A stretch of DNA of 64,000 bases from Xanthostigma xanthostigma (lineage: Eukaryota > Arthropoda > Insecta > Raphidioptera > Raphidiidae): assembly GCA_963575645.1 (NCBI GenBank), contig OY754475.1, positions 21,304,509 through 21,368,508 on the forward strand, written 5' to 3'. Shown piece after piece: positions 1 through 12,000 of the stretch; positions within the stretch are counted from its first letter, which is position 1, and each line of letters starts with the position of its first letter. The notes under the pieces were generated by a model. That model was given only the letters and a program-made list of their open reading frames with translations. It was not told where the DNA came from and did no database searches. A program made the position numbers and the translations under genes.

Positions 1-1239
1 AGCGGAAAAGATTCGACTAGTTTTGATGCGCACCTCTCGTCTTTTGAAACTAGTAGCGAACCTAGACCGATTAGAAAAGCGAAAAAGAAACTTGAAAAAG
101 CACCAAAAATTCTCACGTCGACGGACGAAAGTACAGCACAAACAAAAAGCGTCACGTTCGACAGCAACGAGGACACACCAACCAAGGAAATAACGTCGAG
201 CACCAAAGTGAAAAGTTGGAACCGAGCCGATAAAAATAACTCTGACAGTTTGGTAACAACGGACGAATCCACTACGAGCGCCGAGGGCAAGGTCAACAAG
301 GATTTGGTGAACAGCATCCAGCAAGGCATCGCCAACATAGACATCGGCGAGCTAACGGACATCAACATGAACCACAAATTAATCAGAGAAAGTAACGAAC
401 GTGCGCCGGAGATCTGCTGTGAAAACGACAACGATGCCAATTCGGATTCGGACGAGTCTGATCAGAGAGCGCGCGAAAAGTTTCGGTATTCTTACATGAA
501 TCGGAGACACGACAAGGAGGAGTTGGATGAAATCAAGAAAGAAATAATCGCGGAAGATAAAAATTTACGCAAGGTTTTTTCGTCCGATTCGAGCGACGAT
601 AGTTACGACAGTAGAGAGAACGTGACCGACAGAATTGCGAGATTGAAACGTAATTATATGAAAAAAATGGGCGGCTTCAAGATCGGTAACAAAGCAAACA
701 CCGGCGAACGGAGCAATTCGGAACAAGCGAACTCGATCGTACCGGAATACGGTGTCGATGCGGAAATTGACGTGACGTTTTCCGTTAAGAAAACGAGAGC
801 GATGGCAAAAGACGATAATTCCGAACGTCGAAGACGAATAGGACCCGACGGCGAACCGTGCGACAGATCGGAGCAGATAGATGAATCGTGGAGAACGCTC
901 CATGACAGAATGGAGAAGGATCGCGAAGAGATGGACGCCAAACTCGATCGGTACTGTCAAGACGTCCTTTCGGACGTGAGCGCTTCCAACAAAGCCGTCG
1001 ACAGACACGACGAGAGGCTAGGAAGAATCAAATATGACACGGATAAAATTAGAAAAGTAGTCGAAGTGAATTCCTCAATAAACGCTCAGTTAAAGAAAGG
1101 CAGTCGCATAGATTCTAGTAAGAAAAATCAGTTGCTTGCGGCACTCAAAGCTATCGACAACGGCGATGAAATACAAGACCCTCTGACTGCGTCGTCATCG
1201 AATAAAAAGAAAGTCATGAAAGAATTATTCGACGACTGA
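1..1239 (+). CDS. Unrecognised acidic protein, C-terminal exon (5' partial)
   Basis: The reading frame is open from base 1 to a TGA at 1237-1239, giving 412 codons plus stop, so this is the 3' end of a larger gene whose start lies outside the window. No Met is needed at 208, where the codon is GTG in the middle of the open frame. The protein is rich in Ser, Asp, Glu and Lys, with acidic serine runs (around 420-460 and 585-620) that resemble casein kinase 2 sites. The last ~130 residues are charged and heptad-like, as in a coiled coil, and end in Lys-Glu-Leu-Phe-Asp-Asp. I do not recognise the family and see no enzyme motif, membrane segment or zinc-binding motif. Codon use is CpG-rich like the other real exons here, which supports coding. 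The gene is convergent with the PDSS2 gene downstream. Confidence 0.8.
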   Translation, partial: SGKDSTSFDAHLSSFETSSEPRPIRKAKKKLEKAPKILTSTDESTAQTKSVTFDSNEDTPTKEITSSTKVKSWNRADKNNSDSLVTTDESTTSAEGKVNKDLVNSIQQGIANIDIGELTDINMNHKLIRESNERAPEICCENDNDANSDSDESDQRAREKFRYSYMNRRHDKEELDEIKKEIIAEDKNLRKVFSSDSSDDSYDSRENVTDRIARLKRNYMKKMGGFKIGNKANTGERSNSEQANSIVPEYGVDAEIDVTFSVKKTRAMAKDDNSERRRRIGPDGEPCDRSEQIDESWRTLHDRMEKDREEMDAKLDRYCQDVLSDVSASNKAVDRHDERLGRIKYDTDKIRKVVEVNSSINAQLKKGSRIDSSKKNQLLAALKAIDNGDEIQDPLTASSSNKKKVMKELFDD

Positions 1240-1757
1240 CGGACGTATAATATATTTTTTCATATCGCTTTTCTGTACAAAAAAAACAAACAAATTAAAC
1301 ACAGATGAATGTATAAAAATATAGTATGTATGTTTATTTTTTTTGTTTTAGAGAATTTTTAAAACGTTATACAAAGTAATATACAATATATATATATTTT
1401 CTGTCGAATAAAAAATAAAATACGCATTCTGTTCGAAACACTCAAAGTAAACCGAGTACGTATAAGTTACAAAAGAATAACGTCGATAATACAGAAACAT
1501 TGCATCGGAAGTCAAAGACGGCACCCGACGATGCGAAACTATCAAAGTGTCAGGTCACGAAATGTGCCCGGATGCGTCATGAGTAAAAACGAGACAAACT
1601 GGCCCTTTTTATCTCGTCGGTGAGTGAATTTGTCAGTTTAATTCTTCCACCAATTTTATCTCGCGTACTTCATCGATAATGTTAGAGTTTTTTAAAAAGA
1701 TTATATTGTCTCTAAAATATTTGGACGGATTTTCGAAATGTTAACTTGACATTCGCG
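1240..1757. other. Shared 3' intergenic stretch between convergent genes
   Basis: This 518-bp AT-rich stretch separates two stop codons that face each other. It holds a plus-strand AATAAA at 1407-1412 and a minus-strand AATAAA (TTTATT at 1333-1338). If both are used, the two 3' UTRs overlap. A minus-strand open frame at 1348-1545 is low-complexity and not credible as a gene. Confidence 0.6.
1407..1412 (+). promoter_or_regulatory. Candidate poly(A) signal for the first gene
   Basis: AATAAA lies 168 bp after the stop codon of the first gene, followed by a second AATAAA-like run. The DNA is AT-rich, so chance occurrence is possible. Confidence 0.35.
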
Positions 1758-3388
1758 TTACAATTCTTGCATGGCTGCGATGATGTTCGTTAACGCTGTC
1801 CTGGCATCGGATTCGGGAAAGTGGTTTAGCACTTTGATAGCGGCCTGCGAGTGTTTCATTTGTAGATCTCTTGTTCTGTTCACGCCGGGTCCCTGTTACA
1901 AAACGTTTAATTCATTCATTTATCTTTGCATATCGCCCGAACGCAGTGCAATTTACCTGTCTGACGCGCGTCCATATTTCGTTGTAATCGACGTCGAGCA
2001 CGGACCTCGCGCCCGCCTCGAGCTCAACATACAGACTGGGATCGTCTTCGAGTGCGAACACGACCGGCGCGGACGACAGACTGAAAGGTGTGCTTCCGTT
2101 GCTGGCCTGCGGACAAGCCGCGCTCGTGAACGGTTCCAAGTCGAGACAGGCCTGCCACGCCAGCGCCAAATGTTTTCCGAACAGGTAGGCGCGGTGTTGA
2201 GCATCGGGCGGATGCCCCGCCAATTGCAGCGCACCTTGGCACGACTTGCCCAACAGACTCCCTAACAACACAGATTGCGCGTTTATATCGAGAGAGAGAG
2301 AGACAGAGATAGAGAGAACGGGAGAGTCGTCGCCGTTCTGTTTCCGACACTAACCTGCCGAAAGAACATGGCGCAGCGTCCATTCTTCTTGGGCGTTTCC
2401 TTTGTTCGAAGCGGGCATCGGCTCCAGATTCGAACCTTCTCTGTCGCACAGCGTGTCCGGTTCCGACGTCATCGGAGGAGACGGAAGCGGATTGTTCTGT
2501 TCGTCTCGGCGTCCGACGAATTCGGCTTCGGCCAAATCGCGGAGAGCAGACGACATCAGCTCGACCAGTCGCTGGTCGCGTAAATTCGCCAGTTCGGTAC
2601 AACTATTGCCTAACAAATAGTCACCTGCAACGAAAGCGCGAATTATACAATTTCGTGCCGTCCCTCGACAGTCTAAATTGTACTTTGGGTTTGTTTTACG
2701 TACCGCTGAGCAACGCTATTTTGTTTCCGAAAGTCATGTCGGCCATCGTCTGAGAATCCGAGTTTGTGTCCGATTGCAGATTAACTAGGCCTAAACGATT
2801 TGAATTAGTCGCTCGTCAAGAATACGAGAACGTCATTCTTAAAACGATATTACCTTTGTGAACCAGATGACTGGTGCGTATCATCTCCGTGACTTCGGCG
2901 AGCGCCCGTTGGCTGTGCAAGACTCCCGCGGCCTTGTCTTGTTCCAGGTCCGGTACCGAAGCGCACTGTCCGGCGGCTTTGCTGACTAGCAGCACTATCA
3001 AACCCCAAGCTTGCATGTTGTTTTTGCCGTTATATAACAGATTCTTTGCGGTCTTTAACAGCGGATGATTCGAACCGACGAGTTTGCGCAAGTGTAACGC
3101 AACGTTTGCGATTTCGTCACTGAGCAGCCATCGGAGACTCAGGAACGATGTGGGATAGCCCACGATCTTTTCCGCTTCGCTTACCGCTTTGTTCCAGTCG
3201 GGCTTTCTCTCGGCTTTTTGAACTTCGGTCGAATAAAACCTACTCTTTCGCAAAAGCGAATCGTTCCGTCGAGACAATGCTGGCAGATGAGAAAACAACG
3301 GTTGGCGTATTCCGTTCATTAACCGAACTGTGTCTAGCATTTTAAATTTCCGCACAGTTTGTGCACTGCTCAGCTTGGAGAAAACCAT
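1758..3388 (-). CDS. PDSS2: Decaprenyl/polyprenyl diphosphate synthase subunit 2 (PDSS2-like)
   Basis: The gene has five coding exons on the minus strand: 2854-3388, 2704-2784, 2355-2624, 1957-2261 and 1758-1892. They join in frame to 441 residues with GT-AG borders throughout. PDSS2 pairs with PDSS1 in mitochondria to make the polyprenyl tail of ubiquinone. The first exon carries the family block EAEKIVGYPTSFLSLRWLLS followed by HPLLKTAKNLLYNG. Later blocks are MTFGNKIALLSGDYLLGNS, LLGKSCQGALQLAG, FGKHLALAW and LSSAPVVF, and the end resembles the human C-terminus (HSQAAIKVLNHFPESDARTALTNI, read in two parts). The DDxxD catalytic motifs of active prenyl synthases are absent, as is normal for this regulatory subunit. 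The Met at 3388 is followed by a basic, Ser-rich stretch compatible with a mitochondrial presequence; Met17 is an alternative start. Intron 3 holds a GA-rich simple repeat (2287-2320). At 441 residues it is slightly longer than the roughly 400 residues usual for the family, with the extra length in exons 1 and 3. Confidence 0.93.
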
Positions 3389-6300
3389 TTTGAGTTAGTG
3401 TAGACTCTCGGTTATTTTAACCCTTTTCGATTTTAGCCTACGATTCTCGCGACTGACACGGATTTAAACGACAACTGAAGGTGCAAAAGAAAACAACGGA
3501 AAAGAAAAAGTGGGTTAATAAAAAAGAGAAAGTCCGTAAATGTCATTGATGACAGCTACTACGTCATAATGATAATGCGTGTTGTTTTTGGAAATAGTTT
3601 AGTGAACGATGTCACAGATGACGCTAATAATAATTCTTTTTTATAGTTTGCCGAATTACCAACACTCGGAATAATTTGTAATGGTGTGTCGATCCGTCGT
3701 TAGATGGCACGGCATCCGAATCCAATAAATTTATTTTTGACAATACAAATTCTTTTTTATAGTTTACTGAATTACCGACACTCGGAATAATTTGTAATGG
3801 TGTGTCGATCCGTTGTTAGATAGCACGGCATCCGAATCCAATAAATTTATTTTTGACAGAATACAAATTCTTTTTTATAGTTTACTGAATTACCGACACT
3901 CGGAATAATTTGTAATGGTGTGTCGATCCGTTGTTAGATGGCACGGCATCCGAATCCAATAAATTTATTTTTGACAGAATACAAAATCGATGTCAATTTT
4001 ATTGACGTGCAAGTATTTTTAATGTTTTCAAAATTAATGGAATAAAATAAGCGTACCACTTTACTTTTTTTTGGGCCGTGAAGTCTTATGGTGAGAACAT
4101 AAATAATTATTTCACATGAAAACACCTAGTCACAGACTTTGCCGGCTCTAAATGATTTTGTGGTTTTCCGTGTTAAAAAAATAATAATAATCACCTCTAT
4201 AGCTTGGTTCTAATTTTAAAAGCAAATTGACCTACATTTTTTATTGCAACTTGCAGAATTAATTTGTAAACACAGCGATTGATTATGTAAGTCCACGAGG
4301 CTAGACCGCATACTCTTGTGGCTAGACTTTGTCTCGCAGAATCACTCACAGTCACGGATAATAGCTTACGATTTAGTTTATGAGTTGCGTTCGCGTGGTG
4401 CACACCGTTTTATCATTTGTCCATACAGAAAGACGAGCTGTTAAATTGTGGTAATGCGGGAGGTGCTGAGTGAACATCGACTAGGCGTGAATAAAAAAAA
4501 TCAATAATCAGTGACAATAATTTTTAAAATAGATTTTAATATTTGTTCCATTTGTTTTGATAAACAATCGTGCCGTCAAATTATTTTGTGGAGACGTAGT
4601 TTTTGGTTGTTTTCACATTTTATTCACGTGGTTCGCATTTAAAGTTGTGTTGTGAAATAGTAGTCAGGCTTTTTTCAAAGTATAATTGAGGATTTCGTTT
4701 AAGAAAGTGTAGATACATAATATTTTCCAGGTAAATGTTTTGTGTTATTATTTGTATCCTACTAGGCCCACGAAGATTTGTTTAAAAAAAATCTAATTTT
4801 TCTAATGCGTAGTTTGATTTAAAATGTTTACTGCAGCTAAATGTGTTTGTTTATAAATACATTGGAAAAAAATAGAGCGCCATACCAAACACCCCCCCAA
4901 CCCCCTCTACTCCTCCGAGTGCATAGTGTATATTTATGATTTTTTTGTATTTATAAATAGGCGGTGCAGTAAAAGTCGTATTTCGATTGATGCCAGACAT
5001 GTACTTGCATAGAATAAAATCATTGCCAACGATTGGCAGTGACCCAGTCTTATGTCTGAACAACCTTTCCTCAAATCCACATCGTCGACTCTTGCATAGA
5101 TGCAGAGCAAGTGTCGTTTTACCTTGTTTTGCTTTAATTAAAATATCAGTTCATCGGTTCGTATAATATATATTTTTTTATTACCGATTTTATTTTTCTA
5201 GGTATGCTGAGAAATGATTGGAATATTGATAAGCGAGAATTTATTTCGAAATGTTGTTGTTTTTCGTTCGTGTAGACTGACTAATAATTATTATTAATTA
5301 CTGTCATCGAATTTATAAATCAGTGCGCTTATTTCTATAGATTAACGTTAACCGTGCTATAGATTTCCTCGCCGGTTGTTTACAGTGTAAACACATAGAT
5401 TACACGTGCAATAATTGGATTATGTTACTATCTTAGAATGATAATGAGTAATGATAATAAAATTCGTATGTATTGTGTATTGAAAGGGCTCGTTGTGTGA
5501 TACACGTCGCTTGCACGCAGATGCGCAATTTATGATCTACAATCTACATAATTAGAATAATATATAATGTATGTATTAATAGTACGATGCACGTGTTTGT
5601 AAACAGACTGAGTTACGTTCCAACAATTTGCTCTGCACCGCTCAGGGCTGACTTTAAAACGATCGGTCCTTGAATGGAAAATTAATGTACTGTTTGAATC
5701 ATATGTTCGGCGATTGCTGATGCGCACAGAAATGCTGTTGTCATCAGATGGACACGAAGCAGGCTTTTCTCTTAGCTCGTGCAATTCACCAATTGTACGG
5801 CAGTCTGACGTGAAGTCCGCAATTGTTATAAATAATGCAATAAAAAGATCAACAGCTTTATGATGGTTCACAATTCATACTTTAGAGATAAATATCTTGT
5901 GATTTATTTAAATAAATAATTGCCAAAAATAAAAAAGAAAACGTGATTTCCCACGTCAAATAAACACCTTTAATGTGGAAAATTTGACGAAACAAAGTTG
6001 TCGACTGACTTTGTTTCACAATATTTAAATAATTTACTTCACGTAGTTTTATTACGTTTGAAGAATTTATAGCATGCATTAAAGTGAATTGCCCAACATT
6101 AATTTTAGAACGTACAGATAAAAATAGAGGAATGTTCGTAATTGCAAGTATTTTCATCGGGATTTAAAAAAAAAAAAATGCCAACGAAAAGTGTGAGATA
6201 TCGGCGATTTGAAGCGAAGCTAATGTGTACCGATGTCTATATTTATTTGCGTCGGATCATAAATAAGCGCAATGCTGTTTTTTTTTTCTTAAATCGATAA

Positions 6301-9020
6301 GAAGTGTGATATGAGAATTTGCGTAAGTCGTTTATCTAAAAGCATCGGCCTGTGGCCGTTGACCGATGAACTTTTCGTTATGCAATCGACGGACGCGCTT
6401 TCCGTGTTTACAAACTCTCTTCACGCGCACGCCGCCCTCACGTGACATCCGACGACACCTTAAGTGCACGGTGTTTGTCGATTTTGGAGTTTTTGACGAC
6501 GCGTCGACGATCGACGATATGATAGCTTGCACCACGCATCGGAGACACGCGAAGCCCCCGTGCAGAGGAAACTTTCTCCAGAATTTTAAACAGCAATCGC
6601 TTATCGTCATTTACGTCATTGTTTCACCAAGTAAACAGCCTGAATTTTATTTTTAATAATAATCAATCCATCGTAGGGAACCGCGCCGGCGTTTAAATTA
6701 GGGGAAGCCCCCGTATTCGCGACTGAAATTCGATAGTCGACAAACGTACTTAAAAAATTAATTACAAGTCCTTTAGTCACCCGAAATTGTTATTCGTAGA
6801 GATTTGTATTTTAGGGACAATAAAATTCGTAAATTAATTTATTTACATTACTGACCGGGATATTTTATTTATAGTTGGTTTTGGCCCCGTAATTCGCACT
6901 AATTGTATAATTATCACCATACGTACAATTGTTTGATTGTTTAATTAGCTTTTTGTGATTCAGATAGATAACTTAATTCTGTCTTTTCATATCAGTGTTT
7001 TTTTCTTTTTTTTCTTCTTCTTGTAAACAGATTTATTTATAGCCTGCATAATATTGTAAAGAATTAATTTTTATTGTCGCTAATAAAATGTCTTCTTTTT
7101 TTGTGCGTTTATAACTTATTAAATTTCGACTGGAGCTAGTGCTACAGACAGACCGAAGGTGATTTTTTCAGCCGAAATCGAAGAGGACTTTATAAAGCAA
7201 AAAAAAAAAATAGAAAGATAGTATTTTTCTTTTAACAATTCGCATTCTATTTTGTGTTCCAAAAACGGAGATATTTATATGTTTTTTGTGAGTCAAGTAG
7301 TAGGCAGTAGACATTCGATTCATTCGATTGATCGTCGCCTTCGATCATTTTTGGCCGAAGCCCGTTATTTTATCAAAGGTGCCGAAGGTAGCCGAAGCCG
7401 ATTATACGATCAGACTCTAATTATTAGATAATATTTCTTTTTTTGTAACGACAGATGTTTCCGCAAAAAAGTAGAATCAATTTCCGGAAATAATTGCGCG
7501 TTCGAATCTATTCATTTATCGGTTATCGGTCGTGCAATATTATGACGAAACAGACTGTGTTACAATTGATGACCTGTCTATTGGTTGTTTTAAAGCGCGA
7601 TTCACACTCTGTACGCATTCAGCCGTAATTGATAATTAACACAATCGATCGTCCAATAATATCCATCTATAAAATCGAAAAGAATTTTGTACATTGCAAT
7701 CAAACTGCTGTTGTTTTGACTGCAAGGACTGCGCCCGGTGTGGGCACGCGACCGTATTTTGGAATATGACTCGAATGGATGTTCGAAGCTAATAATAATG
7801 CGTCGAAGCACTTTTATTCGAATGATTGTGAATCAGTCTCGACTCTGCGATGGGTTCGAAAAACGTTCGTTAATTATTTTGTTTTGATGGAATATAATAT
7901 ATGAATAGTTTAATCGTTTTTGTTTTTGATATTGGCGAGTCCTTCCTGATAAAACGATGACAATCTTTATTGGCATTGACGACGGTACAAATTGTCGTTA
8001 ATTTGTCAGATTGCTGGCCCCACTCTGGCGGCTGATAGGGGAAGTCGAACCTGCCTTCGTCACTTCTTGTGCTATGACAATCGACACGATACGTTTTTGT
8101 TTGTTTTTTTTTTTTAATTTGTTTTGATTATTTTTCATCGATATTTGACTCGTTCCATTGTTTAATTATCTAGTCGCCATCGATAGGCCACACCATCGGG
8201 TGAGACATTCTTTTGGCACGGTAGGGTAAAATCAGCTCACGAGATTGAAATTGTAACGAAACGTTGCATCGTGTACTATAGAAAGCGGCAGCACAGCGTT
8301 GTGCCACGGTGGGTGAGAGGTATAATGGCTGCCACGCAACCTGAAAGCAATAGATTGGATCGCGGCGCACGGTGCCGTTATTATTATTATTATTTTTCTT
8401 TTTCGGAATTGTACCGGTTCCACTTACGCAGTGTATAGTGTAAAATACATAGTCTCTTTTTGAGTGCTACATCTCGATCGGAGTTTTTAATTGCCTATAC
8501 TGTTTACTCTGAAGATTAGCGCGTCAGTCTGTCGGTTGGCCTGTCATTAGATAATGAATTTAAGTAATATGTCGATAATTGCTTTGATGCATGTTTACCA
8601 TACTGTTAAATGTTCGCTACAGGCTGATTTCGAATTTCAAATACAGTGCAGGCAAAAAGATTCCGATCAAAAGCGTACGTGACGTTGGTCAAGTGTGTAA
8701 GTTGTTAAAATATGACTGATGCAATACGACTTAAAGAAAGTCGTTGGAAAAAAATCAGGCCCTTTCCATATTATACTGTCGCAAAAAGTGGAAATACCGT
8801 TTATGACTTATCCGTCTATTAAATATTTTATTGTTACACATTCTTTCATGTCAAATAATAAATCGCGCTGATTTTTTGAATTTATTTTTTTGTAACTCAT
8901 CTGTTGTGTTCTTACTCGTACACGTTTAATTATTCGATAGGGCGCTTAATATCGAGAGTCGATGCTCAACTATAAATTGGGTTCGTTGATTACAGACCGG
9001 ACCGGTTGCCACTCGATAGC
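3389..9020. other. Non-coding stretch upstream of PDSS2 and GOGAT
   Basis: This 5.6-kb AT-rich region lies between two divergent start codons. It must contain the PDSS2 promoter at its left end and GOGAT promoter or leader sequence at its right end. Apart from the tandem repeat at 3632-3986 I see no supported gene. Short open frames around 6332-6656 occur on both strands over a more CpG-rich patch (about 6360-6600), which could be an untranslated first exon or promoter. A C-rich run at 4890-4916 gives G-runs on the minus strand. TATAAATT at 8971-8978 and an acceptor-like TTACAG ending at 8995 both lie just before the GOGAT start, so the leader is either very short or spliced; I cannot decide which. 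Confidence 0.6.
3632..3986. repeat. Tandem repeat, three copies of about 117 bp
   Basis: Three near-identical copies begin with AATTCTTTTTTATAGTTT at 3632, 3748 and 3866 (periods 116 and 118) and end near 3986. Copies 2 and 3 differ at only about one base. Copy 1 differs by a few substitutions and lacks the AG of GACAGAATAC. Each copy contains TGTGTCGATCCG and AATAAATTTATTTTTGACA. The array lies about 240 bp upstream of the PDSS2 start codon. Copy similarity points to recent local duplication. Confidence 0.95.
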
Positions 9021-12000
9021 ATGGATCGCCCGGGCATCGAGAAGCGGGGGGATGCGACGCCAAAAGACAAGTCCCAGGGTTTGTACGACCCGCAGCAGGA
9101 GAGGGAGGCCTGCGGTGTCGGATTCATCGTTTCCATTGACGGGAAGCGATCGCACAAAATACTGAGAGACGCGGAAACCCTGTCGCTGAGGATGAATCAC
9201 CGCGGCGCCTGCGCCTGCGACAACGACACAGGTAAACAATCAGCTCTCCGTCGGCGTCGTGTTGTGTTTTAATTGCAACGGGAATTTAGACGTCCGTAAA
9301 CTATGTACTTACGTTTCACCGATGCTCGTTATAATTGTGTTTTTTCTTATAATTGTTTCATGTAGGCGGAGGCGGCACAGGTAAGTCGATCGAGTCTTTT
9401 CGTTTTTCTAACGTAGCGTTGCTGTGCACTAATATAATCAATTGTTTTACTGTTTTTGTATTGCGTTTCCGACCGCCCGATTCGATTCACGGCCCCGATT
9501 AATTTATCATGCGCCGCGTTGTTTTGTAGGCGACGGCGCCGGCGTACTGACGGCGATTCCGCATTCGTTCTACGCCAACTCGCTTCGCGACTCCCAGTCC
9601 ATTGAACTGCCCGAGCCCGGCAAATATGCGACGGGTATTTTGTACATGGACAAGGCGCACCACGAGAGCTGCGAAGCCAAGGTGGCCGGTTTGGCCGAAC
9701 AACTCGCGCTGCGAGTGATCGCTTGGCGCACCGTGCCGACGAGGAATTCGACCATCGGTCAGGTGGCGAGAAACTCGGAACCCTTCATGAGACAGGTGCG
9801 CTTTGAATTTTTTTATTTTTAATTGTAAACGTTCACTATCATATATATTAATGCGCTAAGGTTTAAGATGTTTGCCTCCCTTTTTAGAAAAAACCACACA
9901 ATTTCTCCACATAAATTATATATCATTTTACAGATAATTGCTTGCTCTACTGACATCGACAACTAAAAAATTTATTGTTGCTATTGTTTTTGTAAATTAA
10001 TTAAATTAATTAAACTCTGAACAACGTCTGCCATCTGACGGGCAACGCAGAACAACGCTTTTGCTACTTGCGCCTCTATATGACAATTTTAGTAAAATAT
10101 TTCTTTTACAACAAAAAGAAGAACGTTATAAGCAGTGTGCAAAATTAGAAACGAATTGAATACCTGCAATCATATTTAAAAAATAATTTTGTAAAGTGAT
10201 AATTATTATACTTATTTAGTGCGAATAATTCGCACAGGTCAGTTTAAATAAATAGAGGATAGCAATATTGTTTACAAAATTGTCACAAACTATAATTATC
10301 CTGCAGTTATTTATTTGTAATGACGACAATGATTTATTATCGTCTATAATTTTTGGAATCGCGAACAATGTTGACGTTTGCTTAACAACTTTCCGCCAAA
10401 CAAGGAAAACTCACGACAAGGAAAAGTCTCATCGCAAGAGATAAAAATATTCATTGATAACAAAACAAACGGCTCGTGTAATATTTTGAAATAGATTTTT
10501 GAACGGAAAGCAATTAATTATTTGTCGATTGCACTTCAGGTGTTCGTGGTTCCCCAAGATCCGGACATGGCGGAGGACGCTCTGGAACGGGCCGTGTTTA
10601 TGCTGCGCAAGCGCTCCAGCCACAGCGTTCCGTCTGCGGGCGTCCGATTCTATTTCTGTTCACTCTCGACCAAAACCATCGTTTACAAAGGACAGTTCAC
10701 CGCCGAACAGCTTTGGTACTATTTTCCGGACCTGAGCGATCCCCAGTTCGACACTTATTTGGCGCTCGTCCACACCAGGTAAAGTCCGCGCCGTAACGTT
10801 TAACCGCCGCGTTCTGTTTGATTCGATTGCATTTCTGTCGCGCAAACAGATTTTCCACCAACACGTTTCCGTCGTGGGAGAGGGCTCATCCCCTGCGAAT
10901 TCTCGCGCACAACGGCGAAATCAACACGCTGCGCGGCAACGTGAATCTGATGAAGGCCCGCGAAGGCGTGATGATGTGCGACACGCTGACCGTCGACGAG
11001 CTGCAGTCGCTGTATCCGGTCGTCGAGCCCGGCCTCTCGGACAGCGGTTCGGCAGGTACGCGCGTCGTAGGGCGGCGCTCCGACAGTCGACTGTTTTTCT
11101 CATCTCGTTTCTGTGCGCAGATTGCGTTCTCGAATGGCTCGTTCAACTGGGCGAGCGCAACCTGCCCGAAGCCGTCATGACGATGGTGCCGGAGGCGTGG
11201 AGCGCCGATCCGACCATGCAGGGCTACAAGCGCGACTTCTATCACTGGGCGGCGTGCGCGATGGAACCGTGGGACGGACCGGCTCTCATATCGTTCACCG
11301 ACGGCCGCTACATCGGCGCCATACTGGACAGGAACGGCCTGCGTCCGTCGAGATTCTACATCACCGACGACAATATTCTGATCATGGCCAGCGAGGTGAG
11401 CGCATAGAGATATTAGACCGTGAAAGTCTGTCTGCAATTCAGAGAGAGAAAAGTTCCTTATCTCTATGGTAACTGATGATACAAAACAATAATAATAATA
11501 ATATTTCTCTTTATTTGTTACATCTAGAGATAACAAATAGTGTCAAAGTCAAATATAATTAAGTGGGATTTCCAAAGAATTCATCTAGACAGTAAAACGC
11601 CTGTTCAATTAAATAGAGCTTTAGAGAACTTTTATAATTATTGTAACTTTCAATCTGTCGTATATCAGAAGGTAAGTTATTCTATATCCTTTGACACACA
11701 TGCTGATTTGAGTAAACAAATATCTGGTTTTCTGGGTTTTCTGCAGCGTTCTCTCTCTCTCAACTGAGGACACTTTCACTTATGGCAAGCATACGAACTA
11801 GCGAACTCTAGTTACTTATATCTGACACTCTCTTATCTCTCGACGTGCTTGCAGGTCGGCGTTTACGATGTCGATCCGGCCAAAGTTAATTTGAAAAGTC
11901 GTCTGAAACCCGGTCGCATGTTGCTCGTCGACACGAAGGCCGGTAAATTCATTCAGGACGTCGAACTGAAGAAGGAAATCGCCGAAAAACGCCCGCATTC

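Noticed and set aside
6332..6656. Overlapping open frames of 92-96 codons on both strands
   Set aside because: Neither frame has a recognisable motif and both exist because the patch is GC-richer. It could be a promoter or leader, so it is only mentioned in the intergenic entry.
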